From the NCBI GenBank assembly GCA_032988165.1, contig JANTQF010000098.1, forward strand, positions 1-64,000: a stretch of 64,000 nucleotides of DNA. The letters are read 5' to 3'. The notes beneath the pieces were generated by a model, which worked only from the letters and a program-made list of their open reading frames with translations, searched no databases and was not told the origin of the DNA. Each line of letters opens with the position of its first letter. The stretch's first letter is position 1. Positions 43,540-56,400 of the stretch are shown in pieces. The translations under genes were made by a program, and so were the position numbers. Origin of the DNA: Emmonsiellopsis sp. PD_33. Lineage: Eukaryota > Ascomycota > Eurotiomycetes > Onygenales > Ajellomycetaceae.

Positions 43540-45942
43540 AATTATCATATAGAGATAGGGTTTAGATTCATAAAATCAGAGTATAGAATTATAGGAGCTG
43601 ATCTTAAAGCTCAATCAGATGAAAATTATAGTAAGATAATTATACTAAATCTTTATAGCAAGATCTAATCCATATAGACTTCCTTTTATAGTGCAGACAA
43701 GCATTTTTATAGTTCTTAATTTAAATCCTATAGATTAATGTATGTAAACAGTTTTACCCAAGTAGCTGTGTAGGTACACTAATATAATATCTACCTGATA
43801 GAGAGTCCAACTGTACTTTATAGTAACCATAAAAATAATGCAATTTAACATATCAGTTATGATAGAAATATAAGTCTTCTTTCTATTACCCTTTTTAAGC
43901 CAGTTCCCATAGATTATCTAATAAGATTTTTACAGAATTTCATTCAGATCCACATTCAGATCTTCAGGACAATCTTTTTCAGTAAATATCTAGTGATCTA
44001 ATATAATGAGGTCATCAACAGGGACATCAGATCTCAAAATTAAATATCATATATTTCAATGTTTTAAGTTAGATATCTCACATTACATTAATTTACATTA
44101 GTATTTTCTATCAGATTAAGCAATCATTTCTTTGTATGATTTCAGCACACTACTAGTGACTAAAAATAGAGTGTAAGTCATAAAAGCTTGTATGAGCTCT
44201 AATCAATCTAAATTTTTAGAGGTATCATCACTTTTAATGATATAGACATAATTATCAGGAATTAGAATATTAATTTTCAGAATGACAGCAGGTTTAGAAT
44301 GGGTATCTTTCTCATCCTTAATAAATTAAACATTATTGGTGATGAGGATCTTATTCAAATCAGAATCTTAAAGTCAAAAAATAAATATCCTATTAAATCT
44401 AATAAGCTTGTAAGCTCTAACATGGAGGGAAAGCTTGTCATTTAGCTTCTAAGAATCATAAAGATGAGTAAAAACTTTATATTCAATGTAGCAAAAATGA
44501 TGAACTTATGGTGCTGCATCTATAAGCACACATCACAAAATTGTATGAGAACTAGGCATAATTAAATCTTCCATCTGAGGCCAAAATTTAGTGTTATATA
44601 GAATTATAGATATAGGTATGTTATTAATTATAGCCACAACAGTCAACATGATATCTGCTCAAAACTTCTTTAGTAAATTACTTTTGAAGAGAATAGTGTG
44701 AATATATCTTATGAGAGTTCAGATTCCATGTTCAGATATATCATCTTAATGAGAGGAATGAGGTGTAGTTAGTTCCCAATGAATATTATTATTCATTATG
44801 AGTTTTTGCATGTGGCTGGACCAAAAAACACCATTAATGTCTATTTAAATATATATAGAAGGTATATACTTAAGATTACCCATAAATTTTACTCAGAGTT
44901 CAAAGTATTCAACAGCCTCATCTTTGAATTTGAGGAAATAGACCCAGTAATAACAGGTAGCATCACATATTATAAGCATTCAATACTTGATATTCTAATA
45001 AGACTTAAGAGGGTGATCCAATAGATCATCAAGCATTTTACCCCTCCCTACAAGGTTAATATGGATCTTCTCAATAGCTCATAATAATCATAGTATAAAA
45101 GTCTGTAAAAAATAGCATGTCATGCCAGCCTCAATACACTTCTTGCAGAAGAATTGAGTCTTTAAACCAGAGATTTAAATATCTGATTTGGGATTTTTGG
45201 ACATCATAATAATAGCATCAGCATGAATATGATCTAAATCTACATGCTATTCTACTAGAGTCTTGATGACAGGTAAGATCTCACCATTCACAGAAGTCAG
45301 GCTATCTAAATTTATAGCAGCCACAGTGAGCCTGATTTTCAGGTTAGAATATTCATGCAATCTAGCCATATATAATACCACTCTGTGTGGGTGGTTGAGA
45401 TCCTCCTTAGAGTCATATTTTATAACCTTATAGATATTTCCTTGATCAGGAGTTTAAACCACATGAAAAACAACACCATTTAGCACTTTACAAATGAAAT
45501 ACAAAGGTATAATGATAGAGAGTTCAAATTTGAAGCCTTAATCCTTCATCATAGCAAATAAAAGGAGATTAATAGTTAGTTTCAGGATATAGTGGACATC
45601 TTTAATGGTAATATCTCCACTATTAACACTCAAAATAACACTATCTATTTTCTTAACATATCTCTCACTACTTATAGCAGTATCAATCATGAGATCATCA
45701 TCAAATGTGTGGATAAACAAAAAGGATTGGTGCTCACCTATCATGTTAAACAAGATATAGATATTAAGATATCAAGGTTATGAGATAACATCATTCAATA
45801 TAAATATAGAATAAGATTTATCACACTTAATATATATAATCATAGTATTTACTATACTAGATTGGTTTTTCATAAGATCCTTCTTCTCATCTTTTTTTTT
45901 TAGAGTATTAGAGCTTTTAATCTTATCTTTCTTTTTCTTATT

Positions 45943-46158
45943 CTATCTAGCCTTCACAGCTTTCCTATATTCAGCTAGTTTATCCAGGTTGAGTTCAAAG
46001 TAATCCTTCTTCTTATGATTATTTTTCTTGCAGTAGGTGCAGATCTTCATTAGATCTTCTTTAAAGTTTATATTTATATTAGAATTTAAATTTATGGAGT
46101 TCATACTAAGGTTATTCAAATTTTTCAGCTTTAGATCTTTAATAAAGTAATTTATCAA
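45943..46158 (-). pseudogene. Copia Gag zinc-knuckle fragment
   Basis: A 71-residue open piece includes CTYCKKNNHKKKDYFEL. It fits CX2CX4HX4C except that the last Cys is Tyr (TGC/TGT to TAC/TAT, a G-to-A change). It places the nucleocapsid region upstream of the protease block on the minus strand. Confidence 0.8.
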
Positions 46159-47616
46159 CTACTTTATTAAATCATCAATATCAATATTGTTAATTACATT
46201 CTGATTAGTAGAGAAAAACTCATTCAGGCAAGTTTTAATAAAGGCTTTCTGGAAATTTTTGAGTTCCAGGAGGAAGAGGTCATGGTAGATGTCTTCTAAA
46301 TTATCATATAATTTATAGTGACAAGTAATAAGATAGTAAAAATAGCACTAATAGAGAAGATATTCAGAATTCTTAACCTTGAAATAGATTAACTCTCTGA
46401 CAACATTCATACATTCTTCTGTAAGAGAAACTACATATTTAATGTTGATTTTCTCCTAAAAAGCTGCAGCATCATCTACTTCCAAACTGCCTATAATGGT
46501 ATAAATATTATTAATAAGACTAGAGAGCATTTAGTAATATAATGCCTTTAAATATATATGCTATTTCTCCCTATTCAGGCAACTATCTGTTAGAGGTTAG
46601 CATTGATTCTTTAATAAAATATTAGATCCACTAATCACCTCAGTATCATTCAAAATACTAACTCTCCAATTTTTATAGTTGGATCTATTAAATATGGTGA
46701 CAGACTTAATGTTAAGGGTAAATTTAATTTCCTTTTGAAATTTACAGAGCTCTTTCTTTATAGAATCTATAGCAGATAAGAGTGTAAATTAACAACTAGC
46801 ATTCAAAAGAGTTTACATTATTATCATCATAATATCCTGAGTTATTATGACTGGTTTATCCAGATCTCCACTGATAATATTGAACTCACTGAGACTTAAG
46901 ATAGTAAATAAATATTGAAATTCAGAATGATCATAGATTTCAGATCAATTATAATCTTATTAATGATTTTCAGAATATTCACACTTACATTCTTAGGCTA
47001 CAGAGTATTTACATTTAGGACATGCAACTTAGTCTTGAATTGAACATTTAAATGTAGTTGTATCAATATTAATTCCAGATCTATCAAATATAGGATGGCT
47101 GGTGCTGCAATAATATTTAAGACTATCATCTAATATACAACAATTTAGGTAAGATAAGCATTCCTGCTGAAGAACATCCTCAGTCTCATTTATATTAGTT
47201 AATTTTAATAGGTCTTTCATGTCCTTATAGAGGTCATCATCATCCTCCCAGGCAAGCATTTTTCCTCTGGATTTGACAGATTAGGGTAACATGGACCAGG
47301 GAAGTTTAACAACACAGGGATTACTCCCTGAGAGTAGTGTTTAGAGGCCACAGCTACTGCTCATTGCAGTAGTGGTATAGGGCCAGTTGAAGTTGAATGT
47401 CTGAGAAAGACACATTGAGAATGAATAACTCAATGGGGTGTTTTGAATCCAATATTATCAAATATCAAAACAAACAGGCAAAATGTGCAAAATAATGTGA
47501 ATCAAATGGATTTCCTGTGCAATTCACAGCAGTACTATCCATAAAATGGTTTGTGAACCTCCCTAGATGTTGATGCAGCATTTCTCATTTAAAAAACACT
47601 ATATCAGGTCATAACC

Positions 47617-47726
47617 TGTGGGAAGGTTGAAGACTCTCAAATTGATCTCAGAGGCAAGAATCTATCTATCCTATGTGATCATGTGCATGCTAGCTAGATT
47701 GGGAATAGGGCGGCGTACGGCCAACA
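47617..47726 (-). repeat. 5' LTR of the copia element
   Basis: Partner of 42331–42440. It retains three CpGs in its last 17 bases (GGCGGCGTACGGCC), next to unique flanking DNA. Confidence 0.93.
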
Positions 47727-48189
47727 AAAACATGTGGATGCCTCTTACTAATATCAATTGTGATTGGGAGAGCTTGAGATAGAAACGTTGCGTAGAATAA
47801 GGTTGATTCTATTAAGTTCTTGGGCCGCCCGTGGGTATTTATAGGGTTGTGGGGTGCTAAAAGATGATGAGGACATAACTGCAAAACATAATATGATGGT
47901 AAACACAGCGCCAAGTGAAAATGAGAAACATCGTCCATTCCTGTCCTATGGTCGTCCGTGGGATAGTCGTGGTGATCTGCGCGCTGGGGCGTATCTGAGC
48001 CGCTGGAGAGTGTGAAGACGACGGGGTTTCCATAGTGAGATGGCCACTGTTTGCTTGAAGCCCAAGTGTACTAGTTACTCCTCTTCTGTCTCGAATCCTC
48101 CTAAGTCCTCTTCCAGTTGGTTTTCAGTCTAACTATGGATGCTTTAACTAATCTTTCTCTCCTTCATTTCCCCTCCGAGGACTTCCCTG
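47727..48189. other. Intergenic beyond the copia element
   Basis: 463 bp of normal base composition with CpGs present again. No gene is supported. Confidence 0.5.
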
Positions 48190-48775
48190 ACCTACATAAT
48201 CCCAAATCGCTTCTCAATATCAATATTGACCACTACTGCTATGTCGTAGCAGTAGCAGCGGTTGCCGAGGTCGCACCACTTCACCCTAGAAAAGCAGACT
48301 TGGGAAAAGCGTTCGTCTTTTGCGAGGGAATAGACCCTGAAAACAAACATAAAAACGCTGAAGAAAAAACCAGACCGCGCCACCAGGTCTAGCCAAGAGG
48401 AGCGGGCTATTTCCAACATGTCAGAACCAACCGAGCGCACCAAGAGCACATCCTCGTTGCCGGATTGTAAAACCGCGCTCAGGCGGATGAAAGGGATAAC
48501 TTCAGAAAGGTAAGATAGTACTAGTCGTCCGACATCCTCGGGTAAATATCTGGCGATGACCATGGGTCGGCTTTTAATAGCATCACCTTTATAGTATTCT
48601 GTCAATATGAGGAGGTGGTTGAGATGGATCAGGATGTTTCTCAAGGTGGATGTATCATTTGCATGTTTTGCCTTCGTCAGTTCAGGGCCCCGCATATGCA
48701 GGGCGGCTGTATAGATGATGAGGGCAGCAAGATTCAGAAGGAATTCGTGTGTTTGTGTATAGTAGTCACGGTTAT
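48190..48775 (-). pseudogene. Fragment of a fungal telomere-linked RecQ-type helicase family protein
   Basis: Minus-strand translation from about 48775 reads DGVWNNRDYYTQTHEFLLNL and then AALIIYTAALHMRGPELTKA, followed by ILIHLNHLLILTEYYKG and ARYLPEDVGRLVLSYLSEVI. I recall this (RGxEL ... YHKG ... RYLP ... VYYL) as the region preceding the helicase domain in large fungal RecQ-like/telomere-linked helicases. The frame runs to a TAG upstream and continues downstream without helicase motifs, ending in a low-complexity hydrophobic tail. Neighbouring sequence (48780–49000) carries related residues in another frame, so frameshifts are likely. The helicase core itself is absent. Assignment is by memory of the motif pattern and is moderate. 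Confidence 0.55.
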
Positions 48776-48839
48776 TCCAGACACCGTCCGTCCATTTGAC
48801 GCTGGTATGCTATCGAGTACACCAGTTAAACTGGCATAG

Positions 48840-50452
48840 TATTGAAAAAGATCATCAGCGAGCCCACGTGATGTATCTCTAACAGTTGGTACAGTGTTCA
48901 GGTCCCCCTGGGGGGCACGGCGCGTCTTTGATCCTATAGTTGTAGCCATATTAGAGATTTGTTGAAGGGTTAAGTAAGTAGTCTTTAGAGTGAGCTCCCC
49001 CACTAACTGTGATAGGCATGCAGAGACCCATTGGGCCTACCCAAGAGTCCTTTCGGAGCTCATTTGAAGTTGCGGGTAACGGCTGCAATATGCGCAAGCG
49101 TGCGGTCTGTAGAGTACTCATGTAGGAGTGACCTTGTGGGTTCCCATGGTCTTTGCTTGGGTTCGCCGGGATGGTCCAATCAGGGTGGAAGAAGAACATT
49201 ATGTGCGGCAGTATGCGTCCTCAAATTCTTCTGGTGATGGCATACAGAGGTAGTTAGTACCAATTGGGATATAGCTAGAGCAGACTCATAGAGTTGATCT
49301 ATTGGAACTCGTACGTAGATATGGTACTAAATATGAGATCGCGATGGTAGTAAGGAGTATGCTGGTCAATCCAGAAAGATCCCAGGGGTATTTAAGCAAT
49401 CTCTCCAAATGCGCTGTGTGTCGAAAAACCCTATGACTGGGATTACCATAGGTCAGTATACAACGCTGGAAATTCGGTCGTTGCGATGTTCATCCCCTAC
49501 CAGAATTGATGATACTAGCGAATTTCTGCCTTGGTGGTAGATTGTACATACATACATCTCCATAATTCAGCATCCTGCTCTGGCAGGTCCTCAAGTAGTA
49601 ACTCTGGGACTTCAGGGCTTCGAGGTTCATGTGCTTTCAGCAACCAGTTATTGGTGTAAAAATGAGGAGTCATTCAACAAGTGGAAATCATATCGTATGT
49701 GGGAAAATCTGGGGGAGCTTGAGGTGTCATCAAGAATAGGACTTGGGTAAGTATGTTCCCAATACACCCATGCGTTCAACATCTCCACGAGCAGCTCTGT
49801 TGTGAATCGAGGCATCGGGTATATTGCTGGTGATATTTGTGGCTATTTGGCAAACATGTTCTTTCCGATCGACAGTGCTCAGGCATGAGATTGAGGTAAC
49901 CACTACTTGGTTATCAGCTTGTCCTATGAGATAGTACTACCTCCCTGTGAAGTCAGTGATCCCGAGGTCTATCATCCCGTAGGTTAAGAACATCTGTTGT
50001 TTTTGGCCTATTCCTTCGAACCCGACTTCGTGGTTGTAGAACACTAGATCTGACTCAGGAGGGTCCTTCGATCTTATTCCTTCTGGCTCACAGGTGGGTA
50101 CTCAAACTAATACCACGCACTTCTCAAAGAAGTGATAAATTATTGTGAATAACCCTGGCATTCTGAACGTATCATCCAAGCCAGTGGCTACAGGGTCCAC
50201 TACTTCCAGATCCCATCATAGATTTTAATGTGTTAAATCAGCATTAGGATCAGTGGATGTAACCTTATGGAAGAGCTCCTGGATCTCCTGCTTCAGAAGA
50301 GTCATAGTTTGCTGTGGGAGATTAGGGAATACATGATCAGTTATGTTAGATTCCACAGATGTAAAATATGCCCTCATTTCGAAAACCATCATCGAGAACA
50401 TTCCAGCTGCAATCCTGAACTCTCATTCTTTTGGGTAAAGCAACATGATGAA
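48840..50452. other. Spacer between the two helicase relics
   Basis: About 1.6 kb lacking clean motifs. It may hold further decayed exons of either relic (short minus-strand pieces occur at 48734–49003 and 48951–49199), but nothing can be assigned. Confidence 0.4.
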
Positions 50453-53400
50453 CTAAGAATATAGAATATTCCCAGATCTCACTTGTTTCACAAGGCTTCT
50501 GATCTTGATCTCAGGATGATCCAATATCTTAAGAAGCACTCTCTTAGAGCTTCTCGTTTTCAAGTTATGGTCCCAGGTAGCTGTGGCCTCATTATGATAG
50601 AAGGATATCGCCTTATCATTGATTAAGTCGGTGAAGTTTTCATAATAATTGAAGTCTGAGTGCTTTCTGAACCTAACTTCCGATCGTCCCATGAGAAGGA
50701 GACGAAAGGGGAGAAAGAGAATCATTAGTAATATATTAGCTTGCTGTTTCTTACTCTTACCCTTATCTTTCTGTTACTTATCCAGCTTGCTCCTTGCCAT
50801 TCAAGAACAGGAGAGAAGAGTAGAAACAGAGATGAGCAGCTGCGACATGTGGCCATAAATAGCCCCGACATTATATCCTTTTTTACGTAGCCACTAGTGT
50901 AATAGTTATCAGTAATGTGCAATGATTTGGGACCTGGGAGAAGAAGAATGGGTGGGGGAAAAAAGAAACAAATGGAATGCTTACTTGTTCGAGGATATAA
51001 ATGGCAACGCGGAAGCTCATAAGGATGAGAAATTTGACAGTGCAGTTGAGGTTTTCATCTGGGATATCCTTCATGTTGCGCAGAAACCGAAGAATCCATT
51101 TACACTTTAGACTGTCTTTGGTGATCATATCAAGGTTCCTGATGTATGGGGGCTTTTCAAGATCGTGGAACCAATCATGCATCTTAAGATAGTCTTGAGT
51201 GAGTTGAAGGTCCTTGTATTTGGCGGTCTGGTTAAATAGGCCTGGGAATATGTTGAACAGTCGATCCTTGTGTGCTTTGTGGAAGAAAAATTTAAGGGTT
51301 GGTGACTCTGGTTCCTTCGGGTTGAAGCCTTGCTGCTTTTTACGATTCCATGCGACCATATCAGCACGGTACCTAATTCGTAGAATTCGTCGTGCGTCCG
51401 CTGTGTGTTAGGGTCGTATTGTAACTCGACCATGCAAACCTCATATGATGGTATACGGTTACCAATTTCTTCCTTGTTTCCATATGCCTCTTGATGGCTT
51501 CCTCGCCTTTGCTGATTCGGCCAATATAGAGATCCGGAATGGGGCATTCGATGTCGACAGGACTGACCCTGTCATTAGCAGACATTAGATACCCTGTACC
51601 CCATTCTGACTTACCTAAACATGCAGACTCGCCCAGAGCGGAGCTGGCCACGAGGTATCACTGCTGCAGACACAAGCATATTTGGTCATCCAGGCTCACA
51701 CAAGGGGGCAGGCAAGTGGCATGGTGCAAATGCCCACTATGACCACTTGCTCAATAACGGCGAAATAGATATGTGAATTTCGGGCCCAGGTGAGATAGAA
51801 GCCACCCATGACTTATGAGGGATCAGCTGGTATGAATGGAATGGTTTTTTTGTTTGCGAGTGCGATTGAATAATTCCAACTTTATCGATGCCGCTAGTAG
51901 GCAAAGTCGGCAGTATACCCTAAAGTTAATGCGTCCGTTCTTGGTTGGGTTATCTGGCATACCGTCAGCAAGGATAGCGGGATCGTCGACGGCAGAACTC
52001 ATTGTCATTTTTGATATCAGGGTGAAAGGATGCAATAGATGCAAGATGTAGGGACAAATTCAAAAGAAAATGCCAAATGAAAAGCAAGAAGATAGTAGAC
52101 AATATTCAAGAATCGGTTTCCAGAATGTTCATCCAACATAGGATGTCACTGAGACCTTTCTCAAAGGGGGTTCCAGTCATTAACCAGACATTAGGACCAT
52201 GCACACCCTCTGGGAGTTTCTTCTTTCCCCCTTTTTAATCCAAGCTAAGAATATTATGAAATCAATGGATAGTTGTGCTATCCCATTTCTTCTCCAGGTG
52301 GGATTCATTGTGGACTAATAGTGCCCATTTCCATGTGGATATTGACTTCTTTACATTGATCACATGGTTCATCATCAATGGTGATGTCAGCACAATCCAG
52401 TTGTTGAGCTCTAGTGTGGTACTGGGTGTGATGGTTGAGAGGATGGATGAAAAAATATAGGCCCTACTTGAACTGCTGTCCTTGAACTTCTTGACCATAG
52501 CACCCTGGGAAGCTTGGGGCGTCCGCACCCACAATTTCAATGGCAATGCAGGATCAACAACTTTGATGAATTCATCAACCCATACGGATATCAGGGTTGG
52601 TGGGGCGACAATGAGAGAAGCGTACAGTATTGTAAAAGATAAATGTAGGACCATGGACGCTGCTGGTGTAAATAGTTCCCAGGACGCCCCAGGGGAGCGT
52701 CGAGAGAAAACATCGAGATAAAATTAAAATACCCCATGGCAATTTCAACCGTGTCAGAATATCGACCTGCAGGTCTGATAGCCTTACCCGATGAAGGATG
52801 ATTTCATTTTCCTGGTACAACCTCTCCTGGAAGCACCTGAAGTTGGCAGGGTCCACCCCCCGGCGTCTTTTAATCCGAGCAAATTTGGGGGCTTTCCGGG
52901 TTGCGAAAATTGGCCACACATCTCGCATGTCGTTGTATATAGATGATGATCTAGTGGGGGTAACTCCCAATGGATTCGCATTCTGGCTGGTCCGCGTCGA
53001 ACGTGCGCAACTTCTCGCAGAGACCTCCACTTCTGCCAGCTAGATGGAGTGGTTTAAGTGGTGTCATGGGAGGAGGAATACTCGAATCTGACAGCTTAAA
53101 AGTTGCCTCCATTTGTTGGAATGCCCCGTTATTGCATCCGCGCAGATTTGGGACAGAGAGCTGGTAGATATCATTTGGATTTCTACCAGGAAATGTGTGT
53201 GAGCCAAAGAGCTGCCCTCTGGAGATAGGTATTGACTGGGGCCTTGCTCATACAAGGTGGCGTCCGTTAGGCCATGATGGGCGGCCATGTTTCCCGCATT
53301 GCCTCCTGTTCAAAGCGGAATAACCACCGAGCTTATCTCTGAGGGTGACTTCTTCAGCAGCATTCTCACCGCCGGGGTTCTCCCATTCATCCGCAACAGC

Positions 53401-56400
53401 TGCAGCGTTGGCAGCCTGCTCTGCTGCAACTCTATCCTTAGCCTCCGCAACGTTGTTAGTTCCATCGTCCACTTCATACCCGTTCTCCCAGTTCTCGTCG
53501 TCCTGTGTCAAGGTGATGGTGTTGGCTATAGAACGACATCAGTAAGTAACGCATAAAACAATAAGGCTGGGAAGGTTGAATAACTCACCGGTTGTCTCCT
53601 CATTGAGAAAATTGCAATCAGGGACTTGCACGCGAATTGAAAGGTATCCGCCGCAAGCGGAGTCAGACTCCTGGCTGTGATGCAGGGAAAATAGACCCGA
53701 GCATATTACTAGTTGATTTTCATTTAACTAGTTATCGCGGCATGGAAGTTTTCCATCTCAGCAAGGCCCGAGCCACATAAATTTCTGAGTGTGGGCACCA
53801 GAAAAACATGCCAGAGGGGACTTGCTAAGCTGAACGATGGCGTGAGTGCTCCCAGTAAAATCTAGCCCTCTCCTCTCTGGCCTCTGCGAGAAATGTTTCG
53901 TTGATAGTTGATGACACAGCCCACCACCATTGTTACACCGGAATTGATGTAGGAGTCAGTTGTATTCTGACAGCAACTTATAGTCCGGGAGTAGGAACGG
54001 CGAAGGTGGCGGTGGTGTGTCTGTAAAGTATGGCACTACAAGGCCAGTGAGCAGACGATGGAAACAGCATGGAGAGGCTCATTGCTTGCTGTACATCCAT
54101 AATATCTCTTGCGATGGACTCCCAGCTCTTTTCTGGCAACCAGTTAATAAGGATATTTCGAGCTGGTTGCGATTTCTCCCTCCTTCCCCTATGGCTGGCA
54201 TACAGCTAGCTATCTTAGCTTTGCTTGTGCAGCTAATGTTGACTGGGGTTCCCTCACAGTCAAATATGTCTCCTCCACTTGAGATTTGTTTGAGCCTTTC
54301 CTCTCTGCGCAATCAGGCAGGTCAGAGATGGTGGACAGTCTTGACAGTCCTCTTAGCTGGAGTATGTGGGTTCTGTAGATTCCGGAGGAGGGCCACCAAA
54401 AGCTCTAGTGAATATCGGCTTTCTCCCTAGTATAATATCATCTATAACCTGGCATTAAATGTCCTCCCAGGCCCAGGAGGAAGTAGACCTCCGACGTGCC
54501 GCCAGAAGGGCCAGCTAATTGTTTATGACTCACCTTATACCCTAGATATGGCCGGGCAATAATTCCCCATGCTCTATGACAATGGTACATGTAGGAATCT
54601 ATCGAACCCAGTGCCGAACCTATTTTTTTCTTTGAGAAGTCCCAACTATATGCGCATCTGATCAGGCATTACTCGAGGCTCGCCGTCGTACTAGGCCGTG
54701 TTATCATGGAAATCAGAGATAACCCTGAAAGACAACGAATCTTTCGGCAAATTATGCGTGGCTGCAAAGGACTCCTCTTTTGTGCGGGTAAAGAATAAAG
54801 TGGCATCCTTGCCTTTGTGGGTATGAGCGAATAGTTCGAGTCTTGGTGAAATAGCTAGGGTGACTTTGATGGCAACATGGCTTGAACTTGATTCGACCCT
54901 GTTTGTTTCCTTCGGGAAGTCCATCTGAAAGATTGCGTGAGATTATAAAGCGGTGGTGAGCTCTTTTTTTGGCTTCTGGATTGGGAAATCCGCTTGATGA
55001 AAGCCATGTGGCTCCTCGAAGACTTCCAAAAACTGGCCCAACGCCAACCGCCCGGTATATCCTTTTGAAACTAGATTTTCGTTCTCGAGTAGATTCGCTA
55101 GAACCTTAATGATAGTATGATCGTCCTCAAATGTCCCCTTATTGGATAGCAAAGACTCGGCTCGGGTTGGTGTGATCTTTTCCAGTCCCTATCTTATCTT
55201 TCAGGTTTGGATCTGACGTTCTTCGTGAGTTTTGGCTTTCTCGGTCAAACAGCGATGATACCAGCAGGGCAGAGGATCAGCATAGGTTTGTCAATGGAGT
55301 GTAGTATTGAGGCTAAATAAACCTACACCAGCATCTGCAGCGTCTTGCCGAGGCCGCAGGTATCTGTGAGCCCCCCGCCCTTCATAGGGGGCTGCTTGCG
55401 GGCCAGGGCGAAGGCGATTCCAGTCACTTGCCAACCCATTGGTTTGATTGACTTGGTTTCACCTACCTTGAATACTGGGTTCATCGGGTCAATCCAATGA
55501 GTTGACAGGCGTCAAGATAGGCAGGTTCCTCGAAGAAGTTTCTCGAAGCACTGATCGTCGATCTGGGTTGGTCGCGGTTGGAACTCCATCGTTCTGAATT
55601 AGGTGCAGAGGTACATCCCCAGAGAATATTCTGGTCGGAAATGATACCGATTCGTCACGAAAAGATCTTCATCTTGAAAGAGGGCAATCTGGTGGCCAGT
55701 CCAGTACCTGCAACCCCGACCCTCGGTGTTGAACCCATACCGGTGACGCCCCTGATTCAGAAACAGGCTGACAAAATCACCCGCCCTGGAGCCCGGCCGA
55801 ACATCCAGTCGCACCACTTTTGTTGCTGATTTGAAGATGGGGTACCCAGTTATTTCTGTCAAAGACAAAAGTAGGTTCCCCATTTTCCACTTGAGCCAGC
55901 TGCACGCAGTCATGGTTGTAATTGTTAATATCCCACGTCACCGCCGGACTCGTTCAACCAAAGTCTGACATACTCACCGGGTTTGAGCGGGTTTGAAACT
56001 GGCTTGTATAGAGAGAGAGCTGATGTAGTAAAGTCTGCGGGGTGCGGATACGCCATATCCCGTCATACCTGTTCACTGGCTCATCTCCGGTTGTAGTAAG
56101 AAGACAGCGGGCCGATGGGTCAACGATCGTATTTACTTCTTCAGCCAATTGTAATGCGGCCCGGTGGAAGCCAGAATGACGGCTTATTTAGAACAAGATT
56201 CCAAGTAAGATGCATACCGCATCATTAACTGCCAGATACTACTGAATGCTGGGCCTCAGCTGCATCACAGAAGGATATTTGGAGTCCGATTCTGTCTGCA
56301 CCCCTTTCACCCTTTATTTGGGTACGGTTTCCCGTCGAGTTCGAGCTTGCTGCAGTTCAGTAGTATCTAAACCTAGCGATTCGAAGAGATTTGATCCCGA

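Larger units (their letters stand above)
42331..47726 (-). mobile_element. Ty1/copia LTR retrotransposon, full-length but inactivated
   Basis: Two 110-bp LTRs (42331–42440 and 47617–47726) are flanked by the 5-bp duplication AAAAC (42326–42330 and 47727–47731). Coding runs on the minus strand in copia order. A Gag piece near 46650–46700 reads FNRSNYKNWRVSI. A zinc-knuckle fragment lies at 45943–46158, and a protease-like block at 45538–45753 has a damaged active-site region. The reverse-transcriptase motif YIDDL (43525–43539) is intact, and RNase H shows LSLNEAEYIT (about 42860–42890). A polypurine tract (TTGAGGGGGGG on the minus strand) abuts the 3' LTR at 42441. The sequence after the 5' LTR (GGTTATGAC on the minus strand) resembles the half-tRNA primer site of copia elements. 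Numerous stops show it is dead. LTRs of 110 bp are short for copia. Confidence 0.92.

Noticed and set aside
54017..54430. 137-codon plus-strand frame within the helicase relic.
   Set aside because: It lies antisense to the decayed SNF2-type gene and has no motif; treated as chance.
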